64,000 bases of DNA from Candidatus Obscuribacter sp. (lineage in GTDB: Bacteria; Cyanobacteriota; Vampirovibrionia; Obscuribacterales; Obscuribacteraceae). The position numbers and the translations under genes are program-made. Location of the stretch: contig JADYXR010000205.1 in the NCBI GenBank assembly GCA_021772095.1, positions 1 through 64,000 of the forward strand. The letters run 5' to 3'. Positions 36,075 through 44,888 of this stretch are shown piece after piece (positions within the stretch are counted from its first letter, which is position 1; every line of letters starts with the position of its first letter). Under the pieces are notes generated by a model. It was not told the DNA's origin. It saw nothing but the letters and a program-made list of their open reading frames with translations, and ran no database searches.

Positions 36075-37529
36075 TCACTCATCTTTTGTACCATCCGCGA
36101 CAGGTAGTCTAAACCAGAAAGCGCTTCCGCCGGTGGAGCTTTCACGGACTCCTATTGTACCGCCGTGCGCCTGGACAATCGATTTGCAAATCGCTAAACC
36201 CAAACCCATGCCGTGTTGTTCGCCTTCTTCGTCGCCGGTTAAACGTTCGTGGGCTTCGAAAATCTTGTCCCGTTTTTCTGCAGGAATTCCTGCACCATTG
36301 TCGACGATTTCGATTTCAACAAAATCATCATCAACTTTCGCAGTGCTGATTGCAATCTCGGAGTTTCTCGGAGAATACTTAACCGCATTCGAGAGGAGAT
36401 TGATCAAAACTTGCAGCAGTCGCTCGTAATCCGCATTCACAGTGAAGTCCGACGATTCGTTTTTCATCGTTATCTTTTTGCTTTGCGCATAAAGCGTCAA
36501 ACTTCGAACGGCTTGATTAATAGCGTTAGCAACTTGCAAAGGACGCGCATCAACCTGAAAACGACCGAGTTCAATTTGCGTTAGATCAAGAAGATTGTTG
36601 GTGAGAGTCATCAGGCGTCGCGATTCACCAGCAGCGTCCGAGACGAGTTCTCGCAGTCCGCTATCCAATGATGCTGAGTCTTCATCGAGTGTGTCGAGCG
36701 TAAGTTTAATGGTGGTTGCAGGAGTTCGAATGTCGTGACCAATCATGGCGACAAAGTCCTGCCTGATTCGTTCAGCACGTCGAAGATTCCCAGCCATCTC
36801 GTGAAACGCCGAGTCCACCACGCCGATTTCATCAGTCACCACCATTGGTGGCAGAAGAGCTTTCTTCTTCGAAAATAGATCTACATTCGTCAGAACGCGT
36901 TTAAGCCGTTGCTCAATGCTTTTTCCAAAGAAGCTGGCGATACCAAATGCGATGACCAAATTTCCGATCAAACCTAGCAGCATCACTCGACGCACCGCTT
37001 CTTGACGCGCTTCAAAACTTCGCTCAGGTTTCGAGTACGCATACAGCTCAGCGCCTGCCAGATCACGAGCGTGATGAACCATCTTGCGAACGCGCATATA
37101 GCCCGTCAATCGAGCGAGATTGTCACCCGGATGCCGATCTTCTTGAATCATGCGTTTTTGATCGCGCAACGCCTGGATCGAAGTATGCATCTCACGATTT
37201 AAATACGCGAAGACTTTTTTATCGTGCTTGGAATTGTCCTTGAGAAAACGTAAATCGTTTTGGATCTCAGTAATTCCTTTTTCAAAATTTTCCTCGGTCA
37301 TCGGACTCTGAGTGAACGCGTACATGTAGAGCGCCGACGAAGCTTCGTAAGAGTGCACGAATAGACGGTCTACAGCAGAGATAATCGATCGAGCGTGAAC
37401 TTCTTCAAGAGTTTCAGCATTTGCTCGTTCCAATTCTTTGTACAACATGCCGACAAAAATCAGCTGAAATAAAAGTGGTACCGCTACGATTAGCAGTCCT
37501 TTTTTTCTGATGCTCAAACGAATTGGCAA
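36075..37529 (-). CDS. Sensor histidine kinase (CHASE3-like, HAMP, HisKA)
   Basis: 484 aa. Two membrane helices (about residues 12-32 and 183-205) enclose a helical periplasmic sensor region, in the style of CHASE3 or 4-helix-bundle sensors; then HAMP, HisKA with the phospho-acceptor His in MIGHDIRTP and an ATPase domain with N box LINLLSNAVKYS, G1 box DNGAGIP and G2 GMGLGLAI. Autophosphorylation and transfer to the OmpR regulator at 35331 are expected. The TTG at 37529 is the apparent start; no in-frame ATG precedes the first helix and no clear ribosome site is seen. Confidence 0.93.
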   Translation of the reverse strand: MPIRLSIRKKGLLIVAVPLLFQLIFVGMLYKELERANAETLEEVHARSIISAVDRLFVHSYEASSALYMYAFTQSPMTEENFEKGITEIQNDLRFLKDNSKHDKKVFAYLNREMHTSIQALRDQKRMIQEDRHPGDNLARLTGYMRVRKMVHHARDLAGAELYAYSKPERSFEARQEAVRRVMLLGLIGNLVIAFGIASFFGKSIEQRLKRVLTNVDLFSKKKALLPPMVVTDEIGVVDSAFHEMAGNLRRAERIRQDFVAMIGHDIRTPATTIKLTLDTLDEDSASLDSGLRELVSDAAGESRRLMTLTNNLLDLTQIELGRFQVDARPLQVANAINQAVRSLTLYAQSKKITMKNESSDFTVNADYERLLQVLINLLSNAVKYSPRNSEIAISTAKVDDDFVEIEIVDNGAGIPAEKRDKIFEAHERLTGDEEGEQHGMGLGLAICKSIVQAHGGTIGVRESSTGGSAFWFRLPVADGTKDE

Positions 37530-37632
37530 GGCAGTAAGTTCATCGGCAGGAACGATTCACCTAATGTACATCGTAATCGCCGATTAGTCGATATTCTGCG
37601 GACTTGTCAAACGCTTGATGCGCCGGAAACTT

Positions 37633-37989
37633 CTATTTCAAAAACGCTCTGATGCTTTCGGCAGGTCGCCCGAGAACCGCTTTGTTACCGCGTTCTACGA
37701 TGGGGCGTTGCATGAGTTCCGGATGTTTCGCCATCAGTTTGACAATTTCGTCATCGCTCAAATCTTTATTGGCAAGATCGAGATCTTTGTAAGTGCCTTC
37801 TTTCGTCCGCAAAAGATCGCGCGCTGGTAGACCAAGCTTTTTCAGCAACTCTTGAATCTTCGCGGCGGTCATCGGTTCAATGTAGTAATTGACCTTATCG
37901 AAGTCAATTCCTGATTCCGTCAAAATCTTATTGACCTGACGGCAAGTGGTGCAGGTCGGTTTTTCGTAGATCGTAATCTTGTCTGACAT
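37633..37989 (-). CDS. ArsC/Spx-family thioredoxin-fold protein
   Basis: 118 aa, the usual ArsC length. Active site KPTCTTCRQV: a CxxC that ArsC proper lacks, as in Spx and related reductases; the C-terminal RPIVERGNKAVLGRPAE is the ArsC-family signature. AGGAG six bases before ATG 37989 fixes the start; longer in-frame starts are excluded. Cytoplasmic. Arsenate reductase annotation is common for such proteins, but no ars genes are nearby, so a general thiol-redox or Spx-like role is equally possible. Divergent from dinB with 72 bp between the starts. Confidence 0.88.
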   Translation of the reverse strand: MSDKITIYEKPTCTTCRQVNKILTESGIDFDKVNYYIEPMTAAKIQELLKKLGLPARDLLRTKEGTYKDLDLANKDLSDDEIVKLMAKHPELMQRPIVERGNKAVLGRPAESIRAFLK

Positions 37990-38031
37990 GTTGGCTCCTC
38001 TGCTTCGCAACAAGATAGATCGTGCATGGTA

Positions 38032-38050
38032 GCACAGTCTGTGCGATAAT
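38032..38050 (+). promoter_or_regulatory. Palindrome abutting the dinB -10 box
   Basis: GCACAG-T-CTGTGC (38032-38044) is a perfect six-base inverted repeat directly followed by GATAAT (38045-38050). It could be a damage-response repressor site for dinB. It is not a canonical LexA box. Confidence 0.45.
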
Positions 38051-38061
38051 TTTGGTCTACG

Positions 38062-39153
38062 ATGAATGCACAGCCTCAAAATCCGCGGAAAATTATTCAC
38101 GTCGATATGGATGCATTTTTTGCGTCGGTAGAGCAACGCGACAATCCGAATTACCGCGGACATCCAGTTGCCGTCGGTGGTTCACCGGAAGGGCGCGGTG
38201 TCGTAGCGGCTGCAAGTTACGAGGCTCGCAAGTTTGGCATCTTCTCTGCGATGCCCGCGCGCACGGCGATCCAGAAGTGCCCGCATCTGATTTTCGTACG
38301 TCCTCGTTTCGATGTATATCGTCAAATTTCCGAGCAAATCAGAGCGATATTCCATGAATATACCGACCTGGTCGAGCCGCTGTCACTCGATGAAGCGTAT
38401 CTGGATGTCACTGAAAATAAACCCGGCATTCCTTCGGCGACCTTGATTGCCAGAGACATCAAAAAACGAATTTTGGAAGAGACAAGCCTCACCGCATCAG
38501 CCGGGATCTCGATCAACAAATTTCTTGCTAAAACCGCATCTGGTATCAGAAAACCAAACGGAATGTATTTGATTCCGCCGGATAAAGCAGAAGCGTTTAT
38601 GGAAACATTGCCGATTGAAGATTTCTACGGCGTTGGCGATGTCACCGCAAAGAAGATGCACCAGCTCGGAATACGAAACGGGGCCGACCTGAAAAGCTGG
38701 AGCGAACGCGATCTTCTGGATAAGTTCGGCAAAGCCGGCGCCTGGTATTACTTAATCGCACGGGCCCAGGACGACCGTGTCGTTTGTCCGAACCGGGTGA
38801 GAAAGTCCGTCGGGGCTGAAGAGAGCTTCGCAGAAGATCTGAAAGATCGCGGCGAGATGATGATGCAGTTGGGTGAAATCGCCAAAACTCTAGTTCGCAG
38901 AATCGGTGACAATGGCGGCGGACGCACGCTTACGTTGAAAGTCAAATACGCCAACTACCAGCAAGTAACTCGCAGTCGCACCGTCCTTGATACCATCAAC
39001 CAATTCGACAACATAATGAAAATCGCAAACGATCTTCTTGATACGACTGAGGCAGAAGAGCGAAATGTGCGATTGCTCGGACTGACGCTTTCGAACTTGG
39101 ACAGCGAACGCGAGCATGACGAGTGGGTCCAGCTCACGTTGCAGTTCACTTAG
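38062..39153 (+). CDS. dinB: DNA polymerase IV (Y family)
   Basis: 363 aa, full length. Catalytic metal ligands in HVDMDAFFASVE (D15, with D17) and SLDEAYLD; the little-finger part (KYANYQQVTRSRT) and thumb motif YGVGDVTAKKMHQLGI are present. Translesion DNA synthesis in the cytoplasm. No beta-clamp motif is clear at the end (VQLTLQFT is near a QLxLF-like clamp motif). The gene is divergent from the ArsC-like gene; a palindrome abuts its -10 box. The last codons run straight into an 18-bp tandem repeat that continues past the stop. Confidence 0.96.
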   Translation: MNAQPQNPRKIIHVDMDAFFASVEQRDNPNYRGHPVAVGGSPEGRGVVAAASYEARKFGIFSAMPARTAIQKCPHLIFVRPRFDVYRQISEQIRAIFHEYTDLVEPLSLDEAYLDVTENKPGIPSATLIARDIKKRILEETSLTASAGISINKFLAKTASGIRKPNGMYLIPPDKAEAFMETLPIEDFYGVGDVTAKKMHQLGIRNGADLKSWSERDLLDKFGKAGAWYYLIARAQDDRVVCPNRVRKSVGAEESFAEDLKDRGEMMMQLGEIAKTLVRRIGDNGGGRTLTLKVKYANYQQVTRSRTVLDTINQFDNIMKIANDLLDTTEAEERNVRLLGLTLSNLDSEREHDEWVQLTLQFT

Positions 39154-39318
39154 CCGCTGCTATTTACCTGGCCGCTACAGTTTACTTGGCCGCTGCAGTT
39201 TACTTGGCCGCTGCAGTTTACTGAGCCCCTGCTGTTTACTTGCCCGCTTCTGTTTACTTGCCCGCTTCTGTTTACTCGCCCGCTGTTTACTTAGCCGCTG
39301 CTGTTTGTTTGGCTAACA
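39151..39318 (+). repeat. 18-bp tandem repeat after dinB
   Basis: About nine units close to CTTGGCCGCTGCAGTTTA, period 18 bp, with gradual divergence to the right. The last dinB codons plus stop (TTGCAGTTCACTTAG) are themselves a near-copy of the unit, so the array appears to have grown out of the gene's 3' end. Confidence 0.9.
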
Positions 39319-39395
39319 ACTTGATTTAGATCCCTGAACACGGATTGAAGCGATGAGCTGCGTTTCGCCAGCACATCGCCTCAGCCAGTTGGGTG

Positions 39396-40265
39396 TTATT
39401 GAGCAGTGGAGAACGTTCCGCTCGAGAAGTCTTGCATCGCCTGCTGAATTTCTTCCGAGCTGTTCATCACGAACGGTCCATAGCCGACAACCGGTTCATC
39501 GATTTGCTTACCGTTGAGAATAAGCAATCGAGCGGGACCATCAGCAGCCATTTCGATCTTGGAACCGTTGCGTTCAAGGATCATGATAGAGATACCATCA
39601 GTGGTATCAGTACCATTGACGGTGACTGCGCCTTCCATGACGAATAGCGCGGTCGTATAACCTTCAGGAAGCACCACGCTCAACCTACCCTTGCCTGTGA
39701 ATTCGATGTCGATCAAGTTCACTGGTGTAAAAGTTTTCGCCGGGCCGCTCACATCGCCCAACTTCCCGGAGATGACGCGCGTCTTCGAGGCACCATCGGC
39801 GCCTACGATTACTGGAATATCTGCAGCGTGAAGCGTTTGATAGCGCGGCTCCGTCATTTTTTTATCGGCGGGAAGATTGACCCACAGTTGCACCATTTGC
39901 AGAGTGCCACCAGTTTTGCGGAATGATTCAGAATGCAGCTCTTCGTGAAGAACGCCTTTACCAGCGGTCATCCACTGCACATCACCAGGTCCGATTTCGC
40001 CGAAATTACCTGCGGTATCTTTATGCTGCAGACCACCTTGCAGAACCAACGTCACTGTTTCAAATCCACGATGTGGATGCATGCCGACGCCGAGCTTTTT
40101 CTCGGTAGGCGGAAACTCAGATGGACTGCCGTAGTCGAGCATCAAGAACGGGCTTAACTGAGACTTTCCTAAGTCGTTGTACGAAAACAAATTACGAACA
40201 GGCAAACCGTCTCCCACCATATGTGGTGGTCGAGGTTGGTGGCTGCTCACTACTTTTTTAGACAT
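39396..40265 (-). CDS. Pirin-family protein
   Basis: 289 aa, full-length bicupin. The N-terminal cupin has the iron-ligand motif HPHRGFETVT and the paired His-Glu in VLHEELHS; the C-terminal half shows the pirin pattern YTTALFVMEGAV and VGYGPFVMN. Cytoplasmic, with possible quercetin-dioxygenase-like activity or a redox regulatory role. GAGGT before ATG 40265 supports the start. A CCACCATATGTGGTGG near-palindrome lies within the first codons (40214-40229). Stands alone. Confidence 0.93.
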   Translation of the reverse strand: MSKKVVSSHQPRPPHMVGDGLPVRNLFSYNDLGKSQLSPFLMLDYGSPSEFPPTEKKLGVGMHPHRGFETVTLVLQGGLQHKDTAGNFGEIGPGDVQWMTAGKGVLHEELHSESFRKTGGTLQMVQLWVNLPADKKMTEPRYQTLHAADIPVIVGADGASKTRVISGKLGDVSGPAKTFTPVNLIDIEFTGKGRLSVVLPEGYTTALFVMEGAVTVNGTDTTDGISIMILERNGSKIEMAADGPARLLILNGKQIDEPVVGYGPFVMNSSEEIQQAMQDFSSGTFSTAQ

Positions 40266-40623
40266 GGTGATACCTCGGGACTCCACTCTTGATTATCCCG
40301 CAGTTTCTGCCGATCTCCCGAGCCATAGCAATTCGTTTAGATTGGTGTTACTTCAAAGTAACCATGTTTCAAAAAACACATCGAACGATTTTCAACCCAA
40401 ATTAGAGTAAGCAATTTGTGCGTCGGATCCCGAAGAATAAACGCTCGCAAAGGGTGAACCCATTCAAAAGAGTACGTTTTCAAAAACAGCTTGGTTTTGT
40501 TCGCGAAACTATCCAGGTTCAATCGCACGTAAGACTGAACCTCTACACTCCGCATTAGCGCCATTAAACGGAGCTTCTTGATATTTGATCTATAATGCTC
40601 CGCGTCGGACTGGGGATAAAATT
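40266..40623. other. Gap with promoter of FG-repeat gene
   Basis: 358 bp between divergent genes. An AGGTTCA/TGAACCT hairpin lies near 40515-40541 and a TATAAT at 40591-40596; no good -35 box is seen at the expected spacing. Confidence 0.4.
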
Positions 40624-41715
40624 ATGAAATGGACTTCACTTCTGTTGGTGTCCGCTGCGGCAGTCGTTGTGCCGGGCGACGCTCACGCCATCAAGCCAAC
40701 CGGAGACTCGCTGTCGACTAAGTCTGCTCATGAGACGCTGGCTCTGAAACCTGCAAACCGCTACCTCGCCTCAAGTGCGACGGGAGCTGCCACCAGCGCA
40801 AAGGTAGATCCGAAAGCCAGCGCTGAATTGGAAACGCTCGAGAAGCGCTTCTTCAGGCACGATTTCACAAACGAGTCGATCGACGATCGCCTGACGCGCA
40901 TGGAAAAGTTCACGTTCGGCGATACCAACAAAGGCACCGAGCAAGAACGCCTGACTAAGCTTTCCGCCATTTTGGAAACACACTCGTCTGATACCCCATT
41001 GAGCAGCATCTCTACAAAACCCATGAAGAATGCCGCAGCGCCAGCATCTCCAGGCAGCTCGACACCAGCAGACGACTCTTCTGCCGACGCTGACGATTCG
41101 AACGACGGCTCAGATTACCCGCACGTAACCTTCCTCGAAGACGAAATTCTCGGTCAACATTTCACAGGTTCACTGCAAAAACGTCTTGCCAGGCTTGAGA
41201 CCAAAGCCTTCGGAAGCGCTTCGCCGAACCCGGATTTCAGCGCCAGAACTGATGCCCTCGAGCGTTACGCCGAGGTCAAACTTCACAAGAAAGCATTCGA
41301 CCAACCGGTCGATAGCCCGGAAGCCCCGAGAGCACCTCGTTTTGGTCCTCGCTTCGGAATGGGAAGCGGCATGGGCATGGGTAACGCGATGGGCATGGGC
41401 GGCGGCATGGGTGGAATGAATTTCTCCGATGCAGATGACTCAACTCCGGCTCCGAAAGCGCCTCCACCGGAAGATCCGACGGCTTCGCTCCCCACACCTC
41501 CACCTGAAGGCGCGCGTTTGTTGTCCCGCGTGGCGTGGTGCGAAATGCACTTGTTCAACAAAACATATCCAGACATGCATTTGCTCCAACGTCTGCATCA
41601 ACTCAATGCGCAGTTGAATCCGACTGACAAAGAGAAAGACATTCAGCTCATGGATCACGTAGATACAATCGTCAAAGAAGTCGTGATGCGTCAGCATCCA
41701 CCGACCAGAAGCTAA
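40624..41715 (+). CDS. Exported protein with E-x-FG repeat motif
   Basis: 363 aa. Signal peptide MKWTSLLLVSAAAVVVPGDAHA; GGGGA eight bases before the ATG. Three copies of a ~50-residue motif: LETLEKRFFRHDFTNESID ending in MEKFTFGD, LEDEILGQHF then LARLETKAFGS, and a shorter C-terminal version (CEMHLFNKTYPDMHLLQRL). The pattern hinges on RLxxLExxxFG. Between copies 2 and 3 lies a Pro/Gly/Met-rich segment (GMGMGNAMGMGGGMGGM). I believe this motif recurs in proteins of Cyanobacteria and relatives; function unknown. Confidence 0.75.
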   Translation: MKWTSLLLVSAAAVVVPGDAHAIKPTGDSLSTKSAHETLALKPANRYLASSATGAATSAKVDPKASAELETLEKRFFRHDFTNESIDDRLTRMEKFTFGDTNKGTEQERLTKLSAILETHSSDTPLSSISTKPMKNAAAPASPGSSTPADDSSADADDSNDGSDYPHVTFLEDEILGQHFTGSLQKRLARLETKAFGSASPNPDFSARTDALERYAEVKLHKKAFDQPVDSPEAPRAPRFGPRFGMGSGMGMGNAMGMGGGMGGMNFSDADDSTPAPKAPPPEDPTASLPTPPPEGARLLSRVAWCEMHLFNKTYPDMHLLQRLHQLNAQLNPTDKEKDIQLMDHVDTIVKEVVMRQHPPTRS

Positions 41716-41734
41716 GATTCTAGTGACGGCTTAG

Positions 41735-41835
41735 TCCGCGAGTGAACGCCTGGACTTGTTCATGCCTAGATCTGTTGTGCGAACGCCTGCATTCGTTCGC
41801 GCCCTAGTTATGCGAACGCAAATTGAACAGAAGTA
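41735..41835. repeat. Degenerate tandem repeat between convergent genes
   Basis: Recurrent GCGAACGC / GTGAACGC plus TTGTTCATGCC/ATTCGTTCGCGCC units of about 22-26 bp, filling most of the 156-bp gap between the FG-repeat and TPR genes. Confidence 0.5.
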
Positions 41836-41871
41836 TTCGGCAGACGAGATATTCGTTTGTGAAACGCTCAT

Positions 41872-42684
41872 CTAGTATCCGTGCTTCTTCAACCAGGCGC
41901 GGTCTGCTTTGGCGTTCTTCGAATTGACGCCTTCGAGCTTCTCAAACGCTTGAGCACGATATGTATATCCGCCCGCATAATTCGGACTTAGTTTGATTAT
42001 TTCGGAGAAATCATCGCGCGCTTTGTCGTACTTCCCAGTGGCTTGGTATGCGCGTCCACGAAGTTCGTAGCTATCGAAATTTTTAGGATCGAGTGCAACG
42101 ATTGCATCGAAATCAGAAACAGCTTTATCATATTGTTTGACGTCAATAAAAAGCAGTCCACGCTGAACCAGTGGCCATCGCAGTTTCTTATCGATCTCAA
42201 CTACTTTGGTGAAATCAGAAATCGCTGATTCGTTTTGTCCCTTCGCTTTTTTGAGCATGCCACGACTGCCGTACGCATCGACATGTTTAGGATCATTCTC
42301 AATGGCAAGCGTGAAGTCACTGATGGCGCCTGCCAAATCCTTCATTCCTTCTTTTAAATGACCACGATTAAAATAGGCTTCCGCATTTTTCGCGTTTAAA
42401 CTGATTGCAGTGTTGTAATCCTTCATCGCGAGCTTGTCGTTATTCATGAACGCGTGCGCTTGCGCTCGCTTACAAAATGCCATCGAGTTTTTCGGCTCAG
42501 CTTTGATCACTTTGTTGAACTGCTCGATTGCCTTGCGCGCATCGCTTTGCTGCAAAAACTTGCAACCCAATTCGTAGGATTTCTGATCCGGTGCTTCAGA
42601 AAATGCACATTGGGCGTTTGTCAGGCTGAGTGATAAAGCAGCGAACGCGGCGACCAGAGTGAGAGCGTGTTTGTTCATTTTCAT
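41872..42684 (-). CDS. Exported tetratricopeptide repeat protein
   Basis: 270 aa. Signal peptide (HALTLVAAFAALSLSLTNAQCA), then about six consecutive canonical TPRs: e.g. GCKFLQQSDARKAIEQFNKV, KRAQAHAFMNNDKLAMKDYN, AYFNRGHLKEGMKDLAGAIS, SYELRGRAYQATGKYDKARD. ATG 42684 and 42678 are equivalent starts. TPR helices pack as a superhelix for protein binding in the periplasm or membrane surface. Partner unknown. Confidence 0.85.
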   Translation of the reverse strand: MKMNKHALTLVAAFAALSLSLTNAQCAFSEAPDQKSYELGCKFLQQSDARKAIEQFNKVIKAEPKNSMAFCKRAQAHAFMNNDKLAMKDYNTAISLNAKNAEAYFNRGHLKEGMKDLAGAISDFTLAIENDPKHVDAYGSRGMLKKAKGQNESAISDFTKVVEIDKKLRWPLVQRGLLFIDVKQYDKAVSDFDAIVALDPKNFDSYELRGRAYQATGKYDKARDDFSEIIKLSPNYAGGYTYRAQAFEKLEGVNSKNAKADRAWLKKHGY

Positions 42685-42864
42685 TTATATAGGTTTCGAT
42701 TTCTTTGAGCAAACCAATTCAACCTACACATTTTACGCGCTCGGTTTGTGTCACGTCCATAAAGTGGTGGCGAAAAGCAACGTTTAGCATGAGAAATTTA
42801 CTTTCGCAATTCAGGTCCGCACCGCCAATGGTGTCACAGTAAATTTGAGTCACTAGTAAACGAG

Positions 42865-43500
42865 TTACTCGTTCTTTTTCTTTGAAAGAGATTGTGCGTC
42901 GACAAGCGCTTGCTCGGCGGCTCGGCGATACCACTCGGAGGCGATGTATTCATCAGCAACTACGCCGCGGCCGTCTTGATAGATCTTCGCCAGTTTCATT
43001 TGCGCTTCGACTACACCTTGTTCGGCTGCAGCCAAATACCATTTGTGCGCCGCGGTTTCATCGAGAGTCGTGCCTCTTCCGAAGGAATACATTTCACCGA
43101 GATTGAATTGTGCTATCTGATGTCCTTGTTCTGCGGCGCGTTGATACCACTCGAAGGCTTCGTCGGCATCGAGATGGACACCTTTTCCAACGAGGTACAT
43201 TTTCGCCAGCGCGAACTGAGCATCAGCATCGCCAGCTTCCGCTCCTTTTCGATAAGTCGAGCAGGCAAGTCTGACATTTAGAGGAACACCAGTTCCGTAC
43301 TCATACTTTAATCCCAAGGCGTTCAACGCTGGTGCATAGCCGGAAGCGCATGCAGCTTTCAACCAGTCAATCGATTGTTTAGCATCAGGAGCGCAGCCTT
43401 CGCCGGTTTCATAGCGCAGGGATAATTCCAACTGTGCGGCGGCATTGCCAGCCTCCGCGGCAGCAGTAAGCCTATCCAACGTTTCAAGCTCAATTCGCAT
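42865..43500 (-). CDS. Sel1-like repeat protein
   Basis: 211 aa, no signal peptide. Five Sel1 repeats, each of about 36 residues (for example AQFALAKMYLVGKGVHLDADEAFEWYQRAAEQG, cut here at its typical positions; key residues A-x3-LG-x3-YG-GxGVxxD-xAxxWYxxAAExG). Sel1 units, related to TPRs, serve in protein-protein interaction. It is upstream of the TPR gene on the same strand. Function unknown. Confidence 0.9.
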   Translation of the reverse strand: MRIELETLDRLTAAAEAGNAAAQLELSLRYETGEGCAPDAKQSIDWLKAACASGYAPALNALGLKYEYGTGVPLNVRLACSTYRKGAEAGDADAQFALAKMYLVGKGVHLDADEAFEWYQRAAEQGHQIAQFNLGEMYSFGRGTTLDETAAHKWYLAAAEQGVVEAQMKLAKIYQDGRGVVADEYIASEWYRRAAEQALVDAQSLSKKKNE

Positions 43501-43642
43501 GCGTTTTACTATACCAGCAGCCAGTTCGCATTCAAACCAATAGCGGCAATGTCATTCTTTCCTTTCATCACAAACCTGTATCATCGCCGACCACGAGCGT
43601 TCCTTACGCTGCTGCGTTAGTATCAGAATCGGAAGAAATTTT

Positions 43643-43903
43643 ATGCAGGGAAGAAAGATTCAACGGACAAGCACACCGCCGCCAGGGTTGTTGTACTTTC
43701 CAGATTTTATTAGCGAGGACGAGGAGCGCGAGTTTATTCGATGTTCGTGCAGAGCGGCAGCACAGCTTGGCTCCTACGAAATCGACGCCCAATTCGATGA
43801 CTTTCAGAACCGTGCGCGACACATACAAGGCGGAATCAGCGGAATCGGCTTGAAACTGTCGAGCCATAGAATCAGCCTTTGCGGCAGTTCTCAAGCGCCA
43901 TAA
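43643..43903 (+). pseudogene. Remnant of an AlkB-like gene (N-terminal fragment)
   Basis: 86 aa. Residues 12-34 (PPPGLLYFPDFISEDEEREF) fit the opening of AlkB-type 2-oxoglutarate/iron dioxygenases, which usually read GLxYxPDFISxxEE. After about residue 34 the similarity stops, and the HxD...H iron site and arginine of the family are absent; the full enzyme needs about 190-200 residues. The next gene begins 113 bases later, so the rest is deleted. Homology rests on one short motif. Confidence 0.45.
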
Positions 43904-44015
43904 TTAAAGGAATATCAAAATATCCACAAGAACTATTGATTCTGTCTCATAATCGTTTTACCCTTGCCAGTAGTGAAGGCATTTCTAAGGATGGACTTCA
44001 CGGTGGAGAAAACGC

Positions 44016-44888
44016 GTGAAGCCGGAATCGTCAAAATCAACAGAGGCGCATCGACTTCAGCCGTTGGATGCGGGCAATCCGACAGAGGTGGAGCCTCGCA
44101 ATGGTCGTGTTGCGACCGTGGAAGCGCAGCATCTCAGTGATCCGGATCGCATCGAACTTTCGGCGAGAATTGAAAGTTTGGGTCGCGCTGAAAATTTTAA
44201 AACGGAAAATCTAATCGCATCATCAAGCCTCCCGGACGCAACAGCAGTCGCGTCCGACATCAAGCAGAAGAAGTTCTGGACCGGCAAGAAGATCGCCATC
44301 GCGGCTTCGTTGTCAGTCGCTTTGATTGCGGGTTCAGCGTTTGGATACCAAACCTATCAGAATTCTCAAAAGTCTAAAGCCGATGCCACCACGTCACCAG
44401 CAGTGGTGACAGTGTCGACGGATACCGCGCGTACTCAACTCGTGGAAGACGCGCTCAGCGTCACGGGTTCAATATGGGCGTGGGATCCGTTAAGCCTCGG
44501 TCCTGAAGTAAGCGGATTGCGCATCACATCGATAAATGTTGAAGAAGGCGATCACGTTAAAAAGGGACAAGTGCTTGCGACACTGAACTCGGCATTGCTG
44601 CGAGCGCAGTTGGATCAAGCAAAGGCGCGCTTGAACTCGAGTCAAGCAAACCTCAACAAATCGATTCAGCCTAATCGTCCTGAAGATATTATTGCACTGC
44701 GGGCGATGCTCGCTCAGGCGGAAGCTACTGTCGCGCAAGAAGAAGCGAAGCAACATCAAGCGCACGCGACCCTGAAGAACGCAGAAGTTACAGCGCGTAG
44801 ATTTACAGAATTTCTCGCGCCGGAGCGATCAGCACTCAAGATTCAGACAATCGAGAGATGGCCGCGACCAACGCGCGCGAAGAAGTAA
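44016..44888 (+). CDS. RND efflux adaptor, N-terminal part (frameshifted)
   Basis: The first 290 codons encode a cytoplasmic Ser/Glu-rich extension (residues 1-90), a membrane helix (IAAASLSVALIAGSAFGY), the biotinyl-lipoyl start (LGPEVSGLRITSINVEEGDHVKKGQVLATLNS) and most of a coiled-coil hairpin (LLRAQLDQAKARLNSSQANL). The extension is unusual for HlyD/AcrA proteins. The frame is lost at a TTT run (44811-44813); adding one T restores ...TEFSRAGAISTQDSDNREMAA, a perfect continuation. So the real gene spans 44016-45619 and is split by a -1 frameshift or by a sequence error. Confidence 0.8.
   Translation: MKPESSKSTEAHRLQPLDAGNPTEVEPRNGRVATVEAQHLSDPDRIELSARIESLGRAENFKTENLIASSSLPDATAVASDIKQKKFWTGKKIAIAASLSVALIAGSAFGYQTYQNSQKSKADATTSPAVVTVSTDTARTQLVEDALSVTGSIWAWDPLSLGPEVSGLRITSINVEEGDHVKKGQVLATLNSALLRAQLDQAKARLNSSQANLNKSIQPNRPEDIIALRAMLAQAEATVAQEEAKQHQAHATLKNAEVTARRFTEFLAPERSALKIQTIERWPRPTRAKK

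Noticed and set aside
39116..39316. Leu/Arg/Ser repeat open frame after dinB
   Set aside because: It is only the translated 18-bp repeat; no start signal.
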